13,686 nt of DNA. Source: Bacteroidota bacterium (GTDB lineage: Bacteria; Bacteroidota; Bacteroidia; Chitinophagales; Chitinophagaceae). Under the pieces are notes generated by a model. The model ran no database searches, had not been told where the DNA came from, and saw only the letters and a list, made by a program, of their open reading frames with translations. Numbering within the stretch: position 1 is the stretch's first letter; each line of letters opens with the position of its first letter. Below are positions 1-6,908 of the stretch, one piece after another. The stretch lies in contig CANHIR010000035.1 of the NCBI GenBank assembly GCA_947461015.1, positions 1-13,686 on the forward strand, in the 5' to 3' direction. The position numbers and the translations under genes are program-made.

Positions 1-57
1 AGCGGACAAGTTTCCCATCTGATGAAAGCACTACTCCATAAAAAAGGCCTCGATTAA
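1..57 (+). CDS. C-terminal end of an unidentified protein (partial)
   Basis: Reading in frame 1 from the window edge gives 18 residues ending LMKALLHKKGLD and a TAA stop at 55-57. The stop lies in the loop region of the terminator hairpin that follows, a common arrangement at the end of a compact gene. The other two forward frames stop earlier, at 20-22 and 37-39. The residues look like an amphipathic, basic C-terminal helix, but this is too short to name a family. The reading frame is inferred only from the open frame and its position against the terminator. Confidence 0.4.
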   Translation, partial: SGQVSHLMKALLHKKGLD

Positions 58-73
58 TTCGAGGCCTTTTTTT
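40..73. terminator. Bidirectional intrinsic terminator between two convergent genes
   Basis: A hairpin with about 13 paired positions (41-53 with 59-71) has a GC-rich core GGCCTCG/CGAGGCC and a 5-nt loop. An A-run precedes it and a T-run follows it, so it can stop transcripts from both sides: the + strand gene ending at 57 and the - strand glyS ending at 91. Confidence 0.9.
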
Positions 74-90
74 ATATTATAGCATTATAC

Positions 91-1542
91 TTATTTGTTA
101 ATGGCGGCTAACACCATTTCTTTTACTTGACTCATTGGAATTCGCTCCTGTGTCATCGCATCACGGTGACGAATGGTTACAGTGCCGTCCTCTTTGGTTT
201 GATGATCAATGGTTACGCAAAATGGTGTTCCAATTGCGTCTTGACGACGATATCTTTTCCCAATGGCATCTTTTTCCTCATAAAAGCAATGAAATGATTT
301 TTTGCAATCATTCATCAGTGCTTTAGCCAATTCAGGTAAGCCATCCTTTTTTGTTAAAGGTAAAATCGCCAATTTATTAGGTGCTATTTTAGCTGGCAAG
401 TGCAATACTACTCTTGAATCCGTAGTGCCGTCTTCTTTTTGAATTGTTTCTTCTTCATAGCAATTGGATAAGATTAATAAGAACATCCTATCTAGTCCAA
501 TAGAAGTTTCAATAACATACGGAATATAATGTTCATTTATTTCAGTATCGAAATATTGCATTTTCTTTTTGCTAAACTCTTGATGACGACTTAAATCAAA
601 ATCGGTTCTGGAATGTATACCTTCTACCTCTTTGAATCCAAATGGAAATTCATATTCAATATCCAAAGCTGCATCGGCATAATGTGCTAGTTTAACGTGA
701 TCATGAAAACGATACTTATTGGCTGGGATTCCTAAACTTAAATGCCAATTCATACGCTCGTTTTTCCAATGTTCATACCACTCCTTTTGTGTTCCTGGTT
801 TAATGAAAAATTGCATTTCCATTTGCTCAAACTCACGCATTCTAAATATAAACTGACGGGCTACAATCTCATTTCTAAAAGCCTTCCCAGTTTGTGCAAT
901 ACCAAAAGGTATTTTCATCCTGGCAGTTTTTTGCACATTCAAAAAGTTCACAAAAATTCCTTGGGCCGTTTCAGGTCTTAAATAAATAGTACTTGCCTCT
1001 TCAGCAATTGAACCCATTTCGGTAGAAAACATTAAATTAAATTGGCGGATGTCAGTCCAATTTCCAGTGCCACTTACTGTACAATGTATTTTATGGTCTT
1101 CAATTAATTTTTTAAGTCCAGCAAAATCATCATTTGCTAATAATGCGTCCATTTCGGCAATTAATTTGTCAGCACCCGCTTGATCACCTTGCCCAATTAA
1201 TTTTTCAGCGTGTCCTTCAATTAAATGATCCACACGGTATCTTTTTTTACTATCCTTGTTGTCAATTAATGGATCACTAAAACTATCTACATGCCCACTC
1301 GCCTTCCAGGTAGTTGGATGCATAAAAATAGCGGCATCTATTCCCACAATATTTTCATTCAATTGTGTCATAGCGTTCCACCAATAATCACGAATATTTT
1401 TCTTTAACTGGGAGCCATAAGGACCGTAATCATAAACGGCACCTAATCCATCATATATTTCACTACTTGGAAATACAAAACCATATTCCTTAGCATGCGA
1501 AATAATCGCTTGTAATGTATTGTCTGTTGGGGTCTTACTCAT
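91..1542 (-). CDS. glyS: Glycyl-tRNA synthetase, dimeric class II type
   Basis: This 483-residue enzyme charges tRNA-Gly with glycine in the cytoplasm. It is the single-chain homodimeric form, not the alpha/beta tetramer. Visible landmarks are the N-terminal signature SSEIYDGLGAVYDYGP (residues 26-41), a motif 2 region beginning FRNEI near residue 222 and containing REFEQMEMQFF, motif 3 GLDRMFLLIL near 349-358, and a C-terminal anticodon-binding domain starting around APNKLAILPL. The length is normal for the bacterial dimeric family. The frame can be opened three codons earlier at a TTG (1551), but that TTG lies inside a promoter element (1549-1556), so the ATG at 1542 is the better start. 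It follows the MazG-like gene by 26 bp and is the last gene of the dtd cluster. It ends at the bidirectional terminator. Confidence 0.97.
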   Translation of the reverse strand: MSKTPTDNTLQAIISHAKEYGFVFPSSEIYDGLGAVYDYGPYGSQLKKNIRDYWWNAMTQLNENIVGIDAAIFMHPTTWKASGHVDSFSDPLIDNKDSKKRYRVDHLIEGHAEKLIGQGDQAGADKLIAEMDALLANDDFAGLKKLIEDHKIHCTVSGTGNWTDIRQFNLMFSTEMGSIAEEASTIYLRPETAQGIFVNFLNVQKTARMKIPFGIAQTGKAFRNEIVARQFIFRMREFEQMEMQFFIKPGTQKEWYEHWKNERMNWHLSLGIPANKYRFHDHVKLAHYADAALDIEYEFPFGFKEVEGIHSRTDFDLSRHQEFSKKKMQYFDTEINEHYIPYVIETSIGLDRMFLLILSNCYEEETIQKEDGTTDSRVVLHLPAKIAPNKLAILPLTKKDGLPELAKALMNDCKKSFHCFYEEKDAIGKRYRRQDAIGTPFCVTIDHQTKEDGTVTIRHRDAMTQERIPMSQVKEMVLAAINK

Positions 1543-1548
1543 AGTTGG

Positions 1549-1556
1549 CAAAGATA
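1549..1556 (-). promoter_or_regulatory. Bacteroidota -7 promoter element of glyS
   Basis: On the minus strand this reads TATCTTTG, an exact match to TAnnTTTG. Only 6 nt separate it from the glyS ATG, so transcription would begin at or next to the start codon. No TTG is seen at the usual -33 distance. It lies in the 26-bp gap after the MazG-like gene. Confidence 0.6.
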
Positions 1557-1568
1557 CGGAGGAATCAA

Positions 1569-1910
1569 TTATCGGTGTAATTTTTCGTTGTTTTGATGGC
1601 GACTCGCGTCCCTATTGGTTTTCTTTTGAATATTATTCTCTAAAGCGGTAGCTAAGTCAATGCCTGTTTGATTTGCCAAACAAATTAATACAAATAATAC
1701 ATCTGCCATTTCATCGGCCATTAAAAGTTCATCTTCTTTGTTTTTAAAAGATTGGTCTCCAAATTTTCGCACCATTATCCTGGATAATTCTCCCACTTCT
1801 TCCATTAATATTCCCAAATTGGTAAGTTCACTAAAATACTTAACCCCCACTGTCTTAATCCATTGGTCAACTTGTTCCTGTGCTTGTTGAATGGTTGTAT
1901 TGTTTGACAT
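1569..1910 (-). CDS. MazG-like nucleotide pyrophosphohydrolase
   Basis: This 113-residue all-alpha NTP pyrophosphohydrolase should hydrolyse (d)NTPs to the monophosphate and pyrophosphate, a house-cleaning role in the cytoplasm. The metal-binding signature is present: EEVGE at residues 37-41 (E37, E38, E41) and ADEMADVLF at 65-73 (E67 and D70), in the expected ExxE...ExxD arrangement. It is a single-domain short form, half the length of the two-domain E. coli MazG. The C-terminus (KKTNRDASRHQNNEKLHR) is basic and polar and looks disordered. It starts with ATG 10 nt after the dtd stop codon, so the two are very likely co-transcribed. The true substrate (canonical, oxidised or deoxy nucleotides) cannot be told from sequence. 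Confidence 0.88.
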   Translation of the reverse strand: MSNNTTIQQAQEQVDQWIKTVGVKYFSELTNLGILMEEVGELSRIMVRKFGDQSFKNKEDELLMADEMADVLFVLICLANQTGIDLATALENNIQKKTNRDASRHQNNEKLHR

Positions 1911-1920
1911 AATTAATTGG

Positions 1921-2373
1921 TTATTCTTTGTTTTTTGAGTCTATTGTTATTGTCACTGGCCCATCGTTGACAAGGGCTACTTTCATATCTGCACCAAACT
2001 GCCCAGTTTGTATAGGTGCACCCAAATCATTTTGTAATTGTTGAATGAACTTTTCATAAATAGGAATGGCAATATCGGGCTTGGCAGCAGCAATATAAGA
2101 AGGTCTATTCCCTTTTTTAGTTGAAGCGTGTAATGTGAATTGACTTACCAATAAAATAGCACCCCCTATTTCCAAAGTGCTTTTATTCATCACCCCCTGC
2201 TCGTCTTCAAAAATGCGCATATTTACAACTTTGTTGGAAAGCCATTCTATGTCGTTTGTATCATCCTCATTTACAATCCCCACCAATACCACAACTCCCT
2301 TTTGTATCTGGCCCACAATGGCGCCATCTACCATCACACTAGCTTCAGATACCCTTTGAATTACCACTCTCAT
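1921..2373 (-). CDS. dtd: D-aminoacyl-tRNA deacylase
   Basis: This 150-residue enzyme hydrolyses the ester bond of D-aminoacyl-tRNAs, and in this family also of glycine wrongly attached to tRNA-Ala. The length equals the family norm. The N-terminus MRVVIQRVSEASV, the SQFTL motif (77-81), the GNRPSY motif after the KK pair, and the C-terminal NDGPVT segment are all present. Gly138-Pro139 corresponds to the Gly-cisPro dipeptide that gives DTD its chiral selectivity. It is the first gene of a minus-strand cluster with a MazG-like enzyme (10-nt gap) and glyS. A TAGTTTTG promoter element lies about 28 bp upstream, and the gene is divergent from the flippase gene. Confidence 0.97.
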   Translation of the reverse strand: MRVVIQRVSEASVMVDGAIVGQIQKGVVVLVGIVNEDDTNDIEWLSNKVVNMRIFEDEQGVMNKSTLEIGGAILLVSQFTLHASTKKGNRPSYIAAAKPDIAIPIYEKFIQQLQNDLGAPIQTGQFGADMKVALVNDGPVTITIDSKNKE

Positions 2374-2401
2374 ATAAACGGTTTTACGACATGAAGATAA
2401 A

Positions 2402-2409
2402 CAAAACTA
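2402..2409 (-). promoter_or_regulatory. -7 promoter element of the dtd cluster
   Basis: Minus-strand TAGTTTTG matches TAnnTTTG exactly and lies 28 bp before the dtd ATG, in the divergent dtd/flippase spacer. No convincing -33 TTG is visible. Confidence 0.5.
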
Positions 2410-2427
2410 TTTTCACTAATTTAGCTG

Positions 2428-2435
2428 TAATTTCA
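2428..2435 (+). promoter_or_regulatory. Possible weak -7 element of the flippase gene
   Basis: TAATTTCA matches five of the six fixed positions' neighbourhood of TAnnTTTG imperfectly (the last two bases differ in part) and lies 5 nt before the TTG start codon. The spacing resembles glyS. This is a suggestion only. Confidence 0.25.
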
Positions 2436-2440
2436 ATCCC

Positions 2441-3907
2441 TTGAGTAGTATTAAAAAATTAGCCGGTCAAACCATGTGGTACGGGCTTAGCTCCATTGCA
2501 GCTAGGTTTATAAACTATTTATTGACCCCCTATCTTACTTATAAGTTTGCACAGGCCTCTATATACGGTGAAATGTCTATCGTTTACTCATTTATCCCTT
2601 TTTTAAATGTAATTGTAACGCATGGAATGGAGACTGCCTATTTTCGTTTTGGCTCCAAAGAGAATGAAGAAAAAATATACCATACCAGCAGTATATCCAT
2701 GATCACTATCACCTTCATTGTGATTACATGCTTACTTATATGGAGTGGCCCTATTGCATCCTTATTACAAATTGAGCTGCATCCTGAATATATAAAATTG
2801 ATTGGCTGGGTGGTAGCATTGGATGCGCTAACCACCATTCCTTTTTCAAGATTAAGATTAGCAGGAAGACCAAAAAGATTTGCCTTTATTAAAGTAGGTG
2901 GCATATTCGTAAATATATTAGCAACCTATTTCTTTATTAGTATTTTACCCAATCACGCTAGTTTATATAAACCAGGTTATGAAGTTGGCTATATTTTAAT
3001 TGCCAATATTATCCAAAATGTTTTTGTATTAATCTTATTACAAAAAGAAATTCGGTCCTTGCGATTTAATATTGACTTTGTCTTGTGGAAACAAATGATG
3101 ATATATGCACTGCCCTTAATTTTAGTAGGATTTGGAGGGATGATCAATGAAACTATGGACCGTATTATGCTTGGATGGTGGGCTAATGGTGGAAGCCCCG
3201 AGGCCAATAAAGCATTAGTAGGTACTTATAGTGCTTGTTATAAATTGGCTATTTTAATTACCATTTCAATACAAGCATTTAGAATGGGCGCAGAGCCTTT
3301 CTTTTTTAAACAAGCGCAATCCGATAATGCACAAAGAACTTATGCAAGAGTGATGAAGTTTTTTGTGATTACTTTATGTATTATGTTTTTAGGCGTTGTT
3401 TTATATTTAGACATTTGGAAAGAATTTATACGCAATCCAAAAATGTATGAAGGTTTAAAAGTAGTACCCATCTTACTTATAGCAAATATGTTTTTAGGCG
3501 TTTATTACAACTTAAGCATATGGTATAAACTAAGTAACAAAACAATGGCTGGGGCTTGGATCACCTTGCTTGGAGCGGCTATTACAATCTTGATTAACTT
3601 TTTATTCATTCCACATTTTGGATATATGGCAAGCGCATGGGCTACTTTCTTTTGTTATGGTAGTATGATGGTGGTAAGTTACAAATGGGGACAGAAAATT
3701 TATTTTATTCCCTATGCGACCAAAAAATTGATTGCCTACTTTGTCATTGCTTTATTGCTTTATAGCTTTAACCTACTAATTTTATGGATCTCTGATAATA
3801 AAGCTTTTAATTATTTGTTTGCAAGCATTTTATTTATTGGCTTCATGGTGTTTGTTTCAAAAATTGAGCGAAAAGAATTTAATACCCTATTTCAAAAAAA
3901 AGCATAA
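2441..3907 (+). CDS. Wzx/MATE-like polysaccharide or lipid-linked oligosaccharide flippase
   Basis: This 488-residue integral membrane protein of the MOP (polysaccharide transporter) superfamily probably moves a lipid-linked saccharide across the inner membrane. The sequence is a chain of hydrophobic segments, about 12 to 14, from residue ~20 to ~480, separated by short basic loops. The N-terminal SIKKLAGQTMWYGLSSIAARFINYLLTPY and the central ETMDRIMLGWW are typical of Bacteroidota members. It starts with TTG: the residues before the first ATG (codon 12) belong to the conserved N-terminal segment, so the ATG would truncate the protein. The stop overlaps the next start codon (TAATG), implying translational coupling to the methionine sulfoxide reductase. 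No glycosyltransferases are nearby, so its substrate is unknown; it is not clearly MurJ. Confidence 0.85.
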   Translation: MSSIKKLAGQTMWYGLSSIAARFINYLLTPYLTYKFAQASIYGEMSIVYSFIPFLNVIVTHGMETAYFRFGSKENEEKIYHTSSISMITITFIVITCLLIWSGPIASLLQIELHPEYIKLIGWVVALDALTTIPFSRLRLAGRPKRFAFIKVGGIFVNILATYFFISILPNHASLYKPGYEVGYILIANIIQNVFVLILLQKEIRSLRFNIDFVLWKQMMIYALPLILVGFGGMINETMDRIMLGWWANGGSPEANKALVGTYSACYKLAILITISIQAFRMGAEPFFFKQAQSDNAQRTYARVMKFFVITLCIMFLGVVLYLDIWKEFIRNPKMYEGLKVVPILLIANMFLGVYYNLSIWYKLSNKTMAGAWITLLGAAITILINFLFIPHFGYMASAWATFFCYGSMMVVSYKWGQKIYFIPYATKKLIAYFVIALLLYSFNLLILWISDNKAFNYLFASILFIGFMVFVSKIERKEFNTLFQKKA

Positions 3908-4377
3908 TGGCCGAAGATTTAAGCATCCTAAAAGGAAGCAAAATAGAACAATACGAATCCCTCCTTCCTCAAATTGAAGGATTGCTTCATGGAGAAAATA
4001 ATTTAATTGCAAACCTTGCTAATATTAGTGCTGCCTTAAAAGAACAATTCAATTGGTGGTGGGTTGGTTTTTATTGGGTGCATGAGGACGAATTGATTTT
4101 GGGTCCATTTCAAGGTCCAGTTGCCTGCACTAGAATAAAAAAAGGAAGGGGCGTTTGTGGTGGCGCTTGGGAACAAGGAAAAACATTGATGGTAGAAGAC
4201 GTAGAAAAATTTCCTGGACATATTGCTTGTAGTAGTGCTTCTAAATCGGAGATTGTTGTTCCTGTTTTTAAAAACGGCAATATCGTTGGCGTTTTGGATG
4301 TAGACAGTGAATTATTTGCACATTTTGACGAAACCGATCAATTGTATCTAGAAAAAATTGTCAGAATGATCCCCTAG
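3907..4377 (+). CDS. msrC: Free methionine-(R)-sulfoxide reductase (GAF domain)
   Basis: This 156-residue single GAF-domain enzyme reduces free L-methionine-(R)-sulfoxide to methionine in the cytoplasm with thioredoxin as donor. It has the family motifs GPFQGPVACTRI, GRGVCGGAW and the segment FPGHIACSS followed by SEIVVPV. The three cysteines, Cys74, Cys84 and Cys108, match the spacing of the catalytic and resolving cysteines of E. coli fRMsr (YebR/MsrC). A C-terminal VGVLDVDSE strand completes the ligand pocket. The length is standard. The ATG shares one base with the flippase stop codon, so it is probably translated from the same message. There is no functional link to a flippase that I know of. 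The symbol msrC follows E. coli usage. Confidence 0.92.
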   Translation: MAEDLSILKGSKIEQYESLLPQIEGLLHGENNLIANLANISAALKEQFNWWWVGFYWVHEDELILGPFQGPVACTRIKKGRGVCGGAWEQGKTLMVEDVEKFPGHIACSSASKSEIVVPVFKNGNIVGVLDVDSELFAHFDETDQLYLEKIVRMIP

Positions 4378-4412
4378 GCTTAAAAAGTCCCCAAAAAATT
4401 AAAAAAATCAAG

Positions 4413-4420
4413 TAAGTTTG
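4413..4420 (+). promoter_or_regulatory. -7 promoter element of tRNA-Leu
   Basis: TAAGTTTG is an exact TAnnTTTG match ending 10 nt before the tRNA 5' end, which would give a very short leader. The tRNA probably has its own transcript although the reductase stop codon is only 36 nt upstream of the element. Confidence 0.6.
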
Positions 4421-4430
4421 CAACCCCTAA

Positions 4431-4512
4431 GCGGATGTGGCGAAATTGGCAGACGCACTAGACTTAGGATCTAGCGCCGCGAGGCGTGTGGGTTCGACCC
4501 CCTCCATCCGCA
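4431..4512 (+). tRNA. tRNA-Leu, anticodon UAG
   Basis: An 82-nt class II tRNA. The acceptor stem GCGGATG (4431-4437) pairs fully with CATCCGC (4505-4511), and the discriminator base is A4512. The anticodon stem CTAGA/TCTAG encloses loop CTTAGGA with anticodon TAG at 4465-4467, reading CUN leucine codons. A long variable arm (4475-4487, stem CGCC/GGCG) is diagnostic of Leu among the class II tRNAs here. The T loop is TTCGACC. The CCA end is not encoded (the next bases are CTCC). The T stem has a T-T mismatch at its second pair (4489/4503). Confidence 0.97.
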
Positions 4513-4522
4513 CTCCATTATC

Positions 4523-4559
4523 AAAAAAGCCCTTTTCTATCCTTGAAGAGGGCTTTTTC
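4523..4559 (+). terminator. Intrinsic terminator after tRNA-Leu
   Basis: A hairpin with core GCCC (4529-4532) paired to GGGC (4550-4553), extended inward by four pairs plus a C-G pair and outward by an A-run pairing a T-run (4554-4558). The run of T follows the stem, as in Rho-independent terminators. Confidence 0.85.
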
Positions 4560-4594
4560 TTTGTAAAAAGCTCCCCTTTTTAGTCCTAAAAACA

Positions 4595-4602
4595 TACCTT
4601 TG
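4595..4602 (+). promoter_or_regulatory. -7 promoter element of tig
   Basis: TACCTTTG is an exact TAnnTTTG match 42 bp before the trigger factor ATG, just after the tRNA terminator. A TTG in frame with tig (4600-4602) is part of this element and is therefore not a start codon. No -33 TTG at the usual spacing. Confidence 0.65.
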
Positions 4603-4644
4603 CCCCCCTTAAACACTACAAATAAGCAGCTAAAAAGTAAGATT

Positions 4645-6006
4645 ATGGCAACGATAAAAAGAAGCAACATTGCATTGTTAAATGACAAATTAACTGTCAC
4701 CATTGCTAAAGAGGACTACATTAAAGGTTTTGAAACCAGTTTGAAAAAGTATTCTAAAACTGCCAACATTCCTGGTTTTAGAAAAGGAATGGTACCTGCA
4801 GGTTTAATTAAAAAAATGTACGGACAATCGGTTTTCCAAGACGAGGTAATCAAGACCGTGGAAAACGAAATGAATCAATACATTGCAAAAGAAAAATTGG
4901 AAATTTTTGCGCAACCATTGCCTGTCACTAGCGAGTTTCCCAATATGGATGTAAACAATCCAAGCAGTTACGATTTTTCATTTGAAGTGGGTTTAAAGCC
5001 TGCCTTTACAGTTGACACAAAAGGCATCAAAGCTACCCGCTATAAAATTGAAGCAACAGACGATATGGTAAATGCGGAAGTAGAAAGATTACAAATTCGC
5101 AATGGAAATATGACGGAGCCAGAAGCTGCTGAAAGTGAAGAGAATGTATTGAATGTTACATTCACTGAGTCTGATAAAGACGGTAATTCAATAGAAGCCG
5201 GATTAACAAAAGACAACTCTTTATTAATTAAATATTTTGCCCCTAAAGCAAGAAAACAATTTATTGGTAAAAAAGTTAATGATACCGTTACAATTCAACT
5301 GAGCAAAGCATTTGAGGAAAAAGAATTAGATATAATTTTGGGTGATTTAGGATTGACAAAGGAAGAGGCTGACAAGTATTTTACATTGACGATTACAAAA
5401 GTAGGCATCGTAGAAAAAGCAGCTTTAGATGAAACTTTATTTACGGTGACGTATCCAAATCAAACCATTACCACTGAAGCTGAATTTAGAGATGCAGTTA
5501 AGAAAGACATTGAAGGTTATTATGAAGGGCAATCTCGTAACCAATTGCATGATCAAATTTATCATGCGTTAATTGACAATACGAAAATGGAATTCCCTAC
5601 CGATTTTTTAAAGCGTTGGCTACAAACAGGCGGCGAAAAGCAAAGAACTGCAGAAGAAGCAGAGAAAGAATATCCTGTTTTCCAAGACCAATTAAAATGG
5701 ACTTTAATTAGCACACAGTTAATAGCAGATCACAAAATTGAAGTGGTTGCAGAAGATTTAAAAGATTTTGCAAAACAACAATTAATGAGCTACATGGGGG
5801 GTCAATTGGGCGCATTGGGAGACAATGACAAATGGTTGGAAGATTATGCAGCAAGAATGATGCAAGACAGAAAATTTGTTGAGGATAGTTACCACCGCAT
5901 TAGCACCGACAAATTGTTCAAAGCAATTGAAGGGGAAGTAAGTGCAAAGGATGAAAAAATTGCAGCAGACAAATTTGCTGAAAAATTGCAACAACATCGC
6001 CACTAA
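4645..6006 (+). CDS. tig: Trigger factor, ribosome-associated chaperone
   Basis: This 453-residue chaperone docks at the ribosomal exit tunnel and shelters nascent chains. The N-terminal ribosome-binding domain carries the signature loop GFRKGMVP at residues 44-51, matching the GFRxGxxP loop that contacts L23. The middle segment (about 165-265, the place of the FKBP-type prolyl isomerase domain) is poorly conserved and lacks an obvious FKBP active-site pattern. The remainder is the helical, charged C-terminal substrate cradle ending in KLQQHRH. It is slightly longer than the E. coli protein (432). The frame extends upstream to a TTG at 4600, but that codon overlaps the promoter, so the ATG at 4645 is chosen. 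It has its own promoter and terminator, so it is a separate transcript from the clp genes that follow. Confidence 0.95.
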   Translation: MATIKRSNIALLNDKLTVTIAKEDYIKGFETSLKKYSKTANIPGFRKGMVPAGLIKKMYGQSVFQDEVIKTVENEMNQYIAKEKLEIFAQPLPVTSEFPNMDVNNPSSYDFSFEVGLKPAFTVDTKGIKATRYKIEATDDMVNAEVERLQIRNGNMTEPEAAESEENVLNVTFTESDKDGNSIEAGLTKDNSLLIKYFAPKARKQFIGKKVNDTVTIQLSKAFEEKELDIILGDLGLTKEEADKYFTLTITKVGIVEKAALDETLFTVTYPNQTITTEAEFRDAVKKDIEGYYEGQSRNQLHDQIYHALIDNTKMEFPTDFLKRWLQTGGEKQRTAEEAEKEYPVFQDQLKWTLISTQLIADHKIEVVAEDLKDFAKQQLMSYMGGQLGALGDNDKWLEDYAARMMQDRKFVEDSYHRISTDKLFKAIEGEVSAKDEKIAADKFAEKLQQHRH

Positions 6007-6046
6007 TCCACTAATTAGCCATTAAAAAGCTATTTATCTGATATTC

Positions 6047-6079
6047 AAGACCCTCCCTTAACCGAGAGGGTCTTTTTTT
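6047..6079 (+). terminator. Intrinsic terminator after tig
   Basis: The stem AAGACCCTC (6047-6055) pairs with GAGGGTCTT (6066-6074) around a 10-nt loop and runs into seven Ts (6073-6079). It separates tig from the clp genes. Confidence 0.9.
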
Positions 6080-6091
6080 AACCAAAAAGAC

Positions 6092-6099
6092 TAAGTTTG
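6092..6099 (+). promoter_or_regulatory. Upstream -7 element for the clp genes
   Basis: TAAGTTTG, an exact TAnnTTTG match, 65 bp before the clpP1 ATG and right after the tig terminator. It would give a leader of about 58 nt. Confidence 0.5.
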
Positions 6100-6134
6100 G
6101 CACCCTTTTTGCTCTAGCGTAAGGGAATCCGTTT

Positions 6135-6142
6135 TACCTTTA
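6135..6142 (+). promoter_or_regulatory. Downstream -7-like element for the clp genes
   Basis: TACCTTTA differs from TAnnTTTG only in the last base and lies 21 bp before the clpP1 ATG. With the element at 6092 it suggests two alternative start sites. The same octamer precedes the HD gene at 11078. Confidence 0.4.
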
Positions 6143-6163
6143 CAATATCTGAAAAACACATAT

Positions 6164-6850
6164 ATGAACCTAGGAAAAGAATTTGAAAAGTATGCAGTTA
6201 AACACCGTGGCATAAGCAGTAACAGTTTACACCAATACCAAAACAGTGTAACCAACCTTACCCCCTATATTATTGAGGAAAGACCCATGAATGTGGCTAG
6301 TATGGATGTATTTAGCCGTTTAATGATGGATCGTATTATTTTTTTAGGTGAAGGTATCAATGACTATGTAGCCAATATTGTAACGGCGCAATTGTTATTC
6401 TTAGAAAGTACCGATAGAACCAAGGATATTCAAATGTATATTAACAGCCCAGGAGGAAGTGTTTATGCTGGATTAGGCATTTATGATACCATGCAATTCA
6501 TCAGCCCTGATGTTGCCACTATTTGTACCGGTATGGCAGCAAGCATGGGTGCTATTTTATTGTGCGCTGGTGTTGAAGGAAAAAGAACTGCATTAAAGCA
6601 TAGCCGTATCATGTTACACCAACCAAGTGGTGCGGTGGGTGGACAAGCTTCCGACATTGAAATTACGGCAAGAGAAATTAAGAAATTAAAGCATGAATTA
6701 TACGAAGTAATTGCCATTCATACGCACAAGGATGTGGATGTGGTGGCGAAGGATTGTGATAGAGATTTCTGGATGACTGCAGCTGAAGGAAAAGCATATG
6801 GATTGGTGGATGAAGTTTTATTAACCAACCCAAGAAAATTAAAGAAGTAG
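6164..6850 (+). CDS. clpP: ATP-dependent Clp protease proteolytic subunit, first copy
   Basis: This 228-residue serine peptidase forms the barrel that degrades proteins unfolded by ClpX. The catalytic triad is intact: Ser127 in GMAASMG, His152 in MLHQPSG, and Asp201 in DCDRDFW. The His-Asp spacing of 49 equals that of S. aureus ClpP. The N-terminal gating segment and helix A are recognisable (LTPYIIEERP to DVFSRLMMDRIIFLG, residues 32-62), and GGQASDIEI in the handle is standard. About 29 extra N-terminal residues precede the canonical core compared with S. aureus ClpP; they may be a propeptide or an extension. It is the first of three clp genes on one strand, 58 bp before the second clpP. 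It is the canonical copy. Confidence 0.96.
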   Translation: MNLGKEFEKYAVKHRGISSNSLHQYQNSVTNLTPYIIEERPMNVASMDVFSRLMMDRIIFLGEGINDYVANIVTAQLLFLESTDRTKDIQMYINSPGGSVYAGLGIYDTMQFISPDVATICTGMAASMGAILLCAGVEGKRTALKHSRIMLHQPSGAVGGQASDIEITAREIKKLKHELYEVIAIHTHKDVDVVAKDCDRDFWMTAAEGKAYGLVDEVLLTNPRKLKK

Positions 6851-6872
6851 TCACTTGCGCATTTTAAAGTGA
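6851..6872 (+). other. Small inverted repeat between the two clpP genes
   Basis: TCACTT (6851-6856) and AAGTGA (6867-6872) form a perfect 6-bp stem with a 10-nt loop immediately after the clpP1 stop codon. There is no T-run, so it is not a clear terminator. It might stabilise or separate the transcript, but it could be chance. Confidence 0.3.
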
Positions 6873-6908
6873 AAACACAATAATTAAATAATTTTTCAAA
6901 TCGAAAAT

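Noticed and set aside
1543..1551. TTG start extending GlyRS by three residues
   Set aside because: The TTG overlaps the TATCTTTG element. The ATG at 1542 is the first codon the transcript could use.
4600..4644. TTG start extending trigger factor by 15 residues
   Set aside because: The TTG is part of the TACCTTTG promoter element, so it is not in the message.
4521..4703. Minus-strand frame across the tRNA terminator and the tig start
   Set aside because: It covers a terminator, a promoter and the start of a real gene, and its lysine/phenylalanine-rich product only reflects A-runs and T-runs read in reverse.
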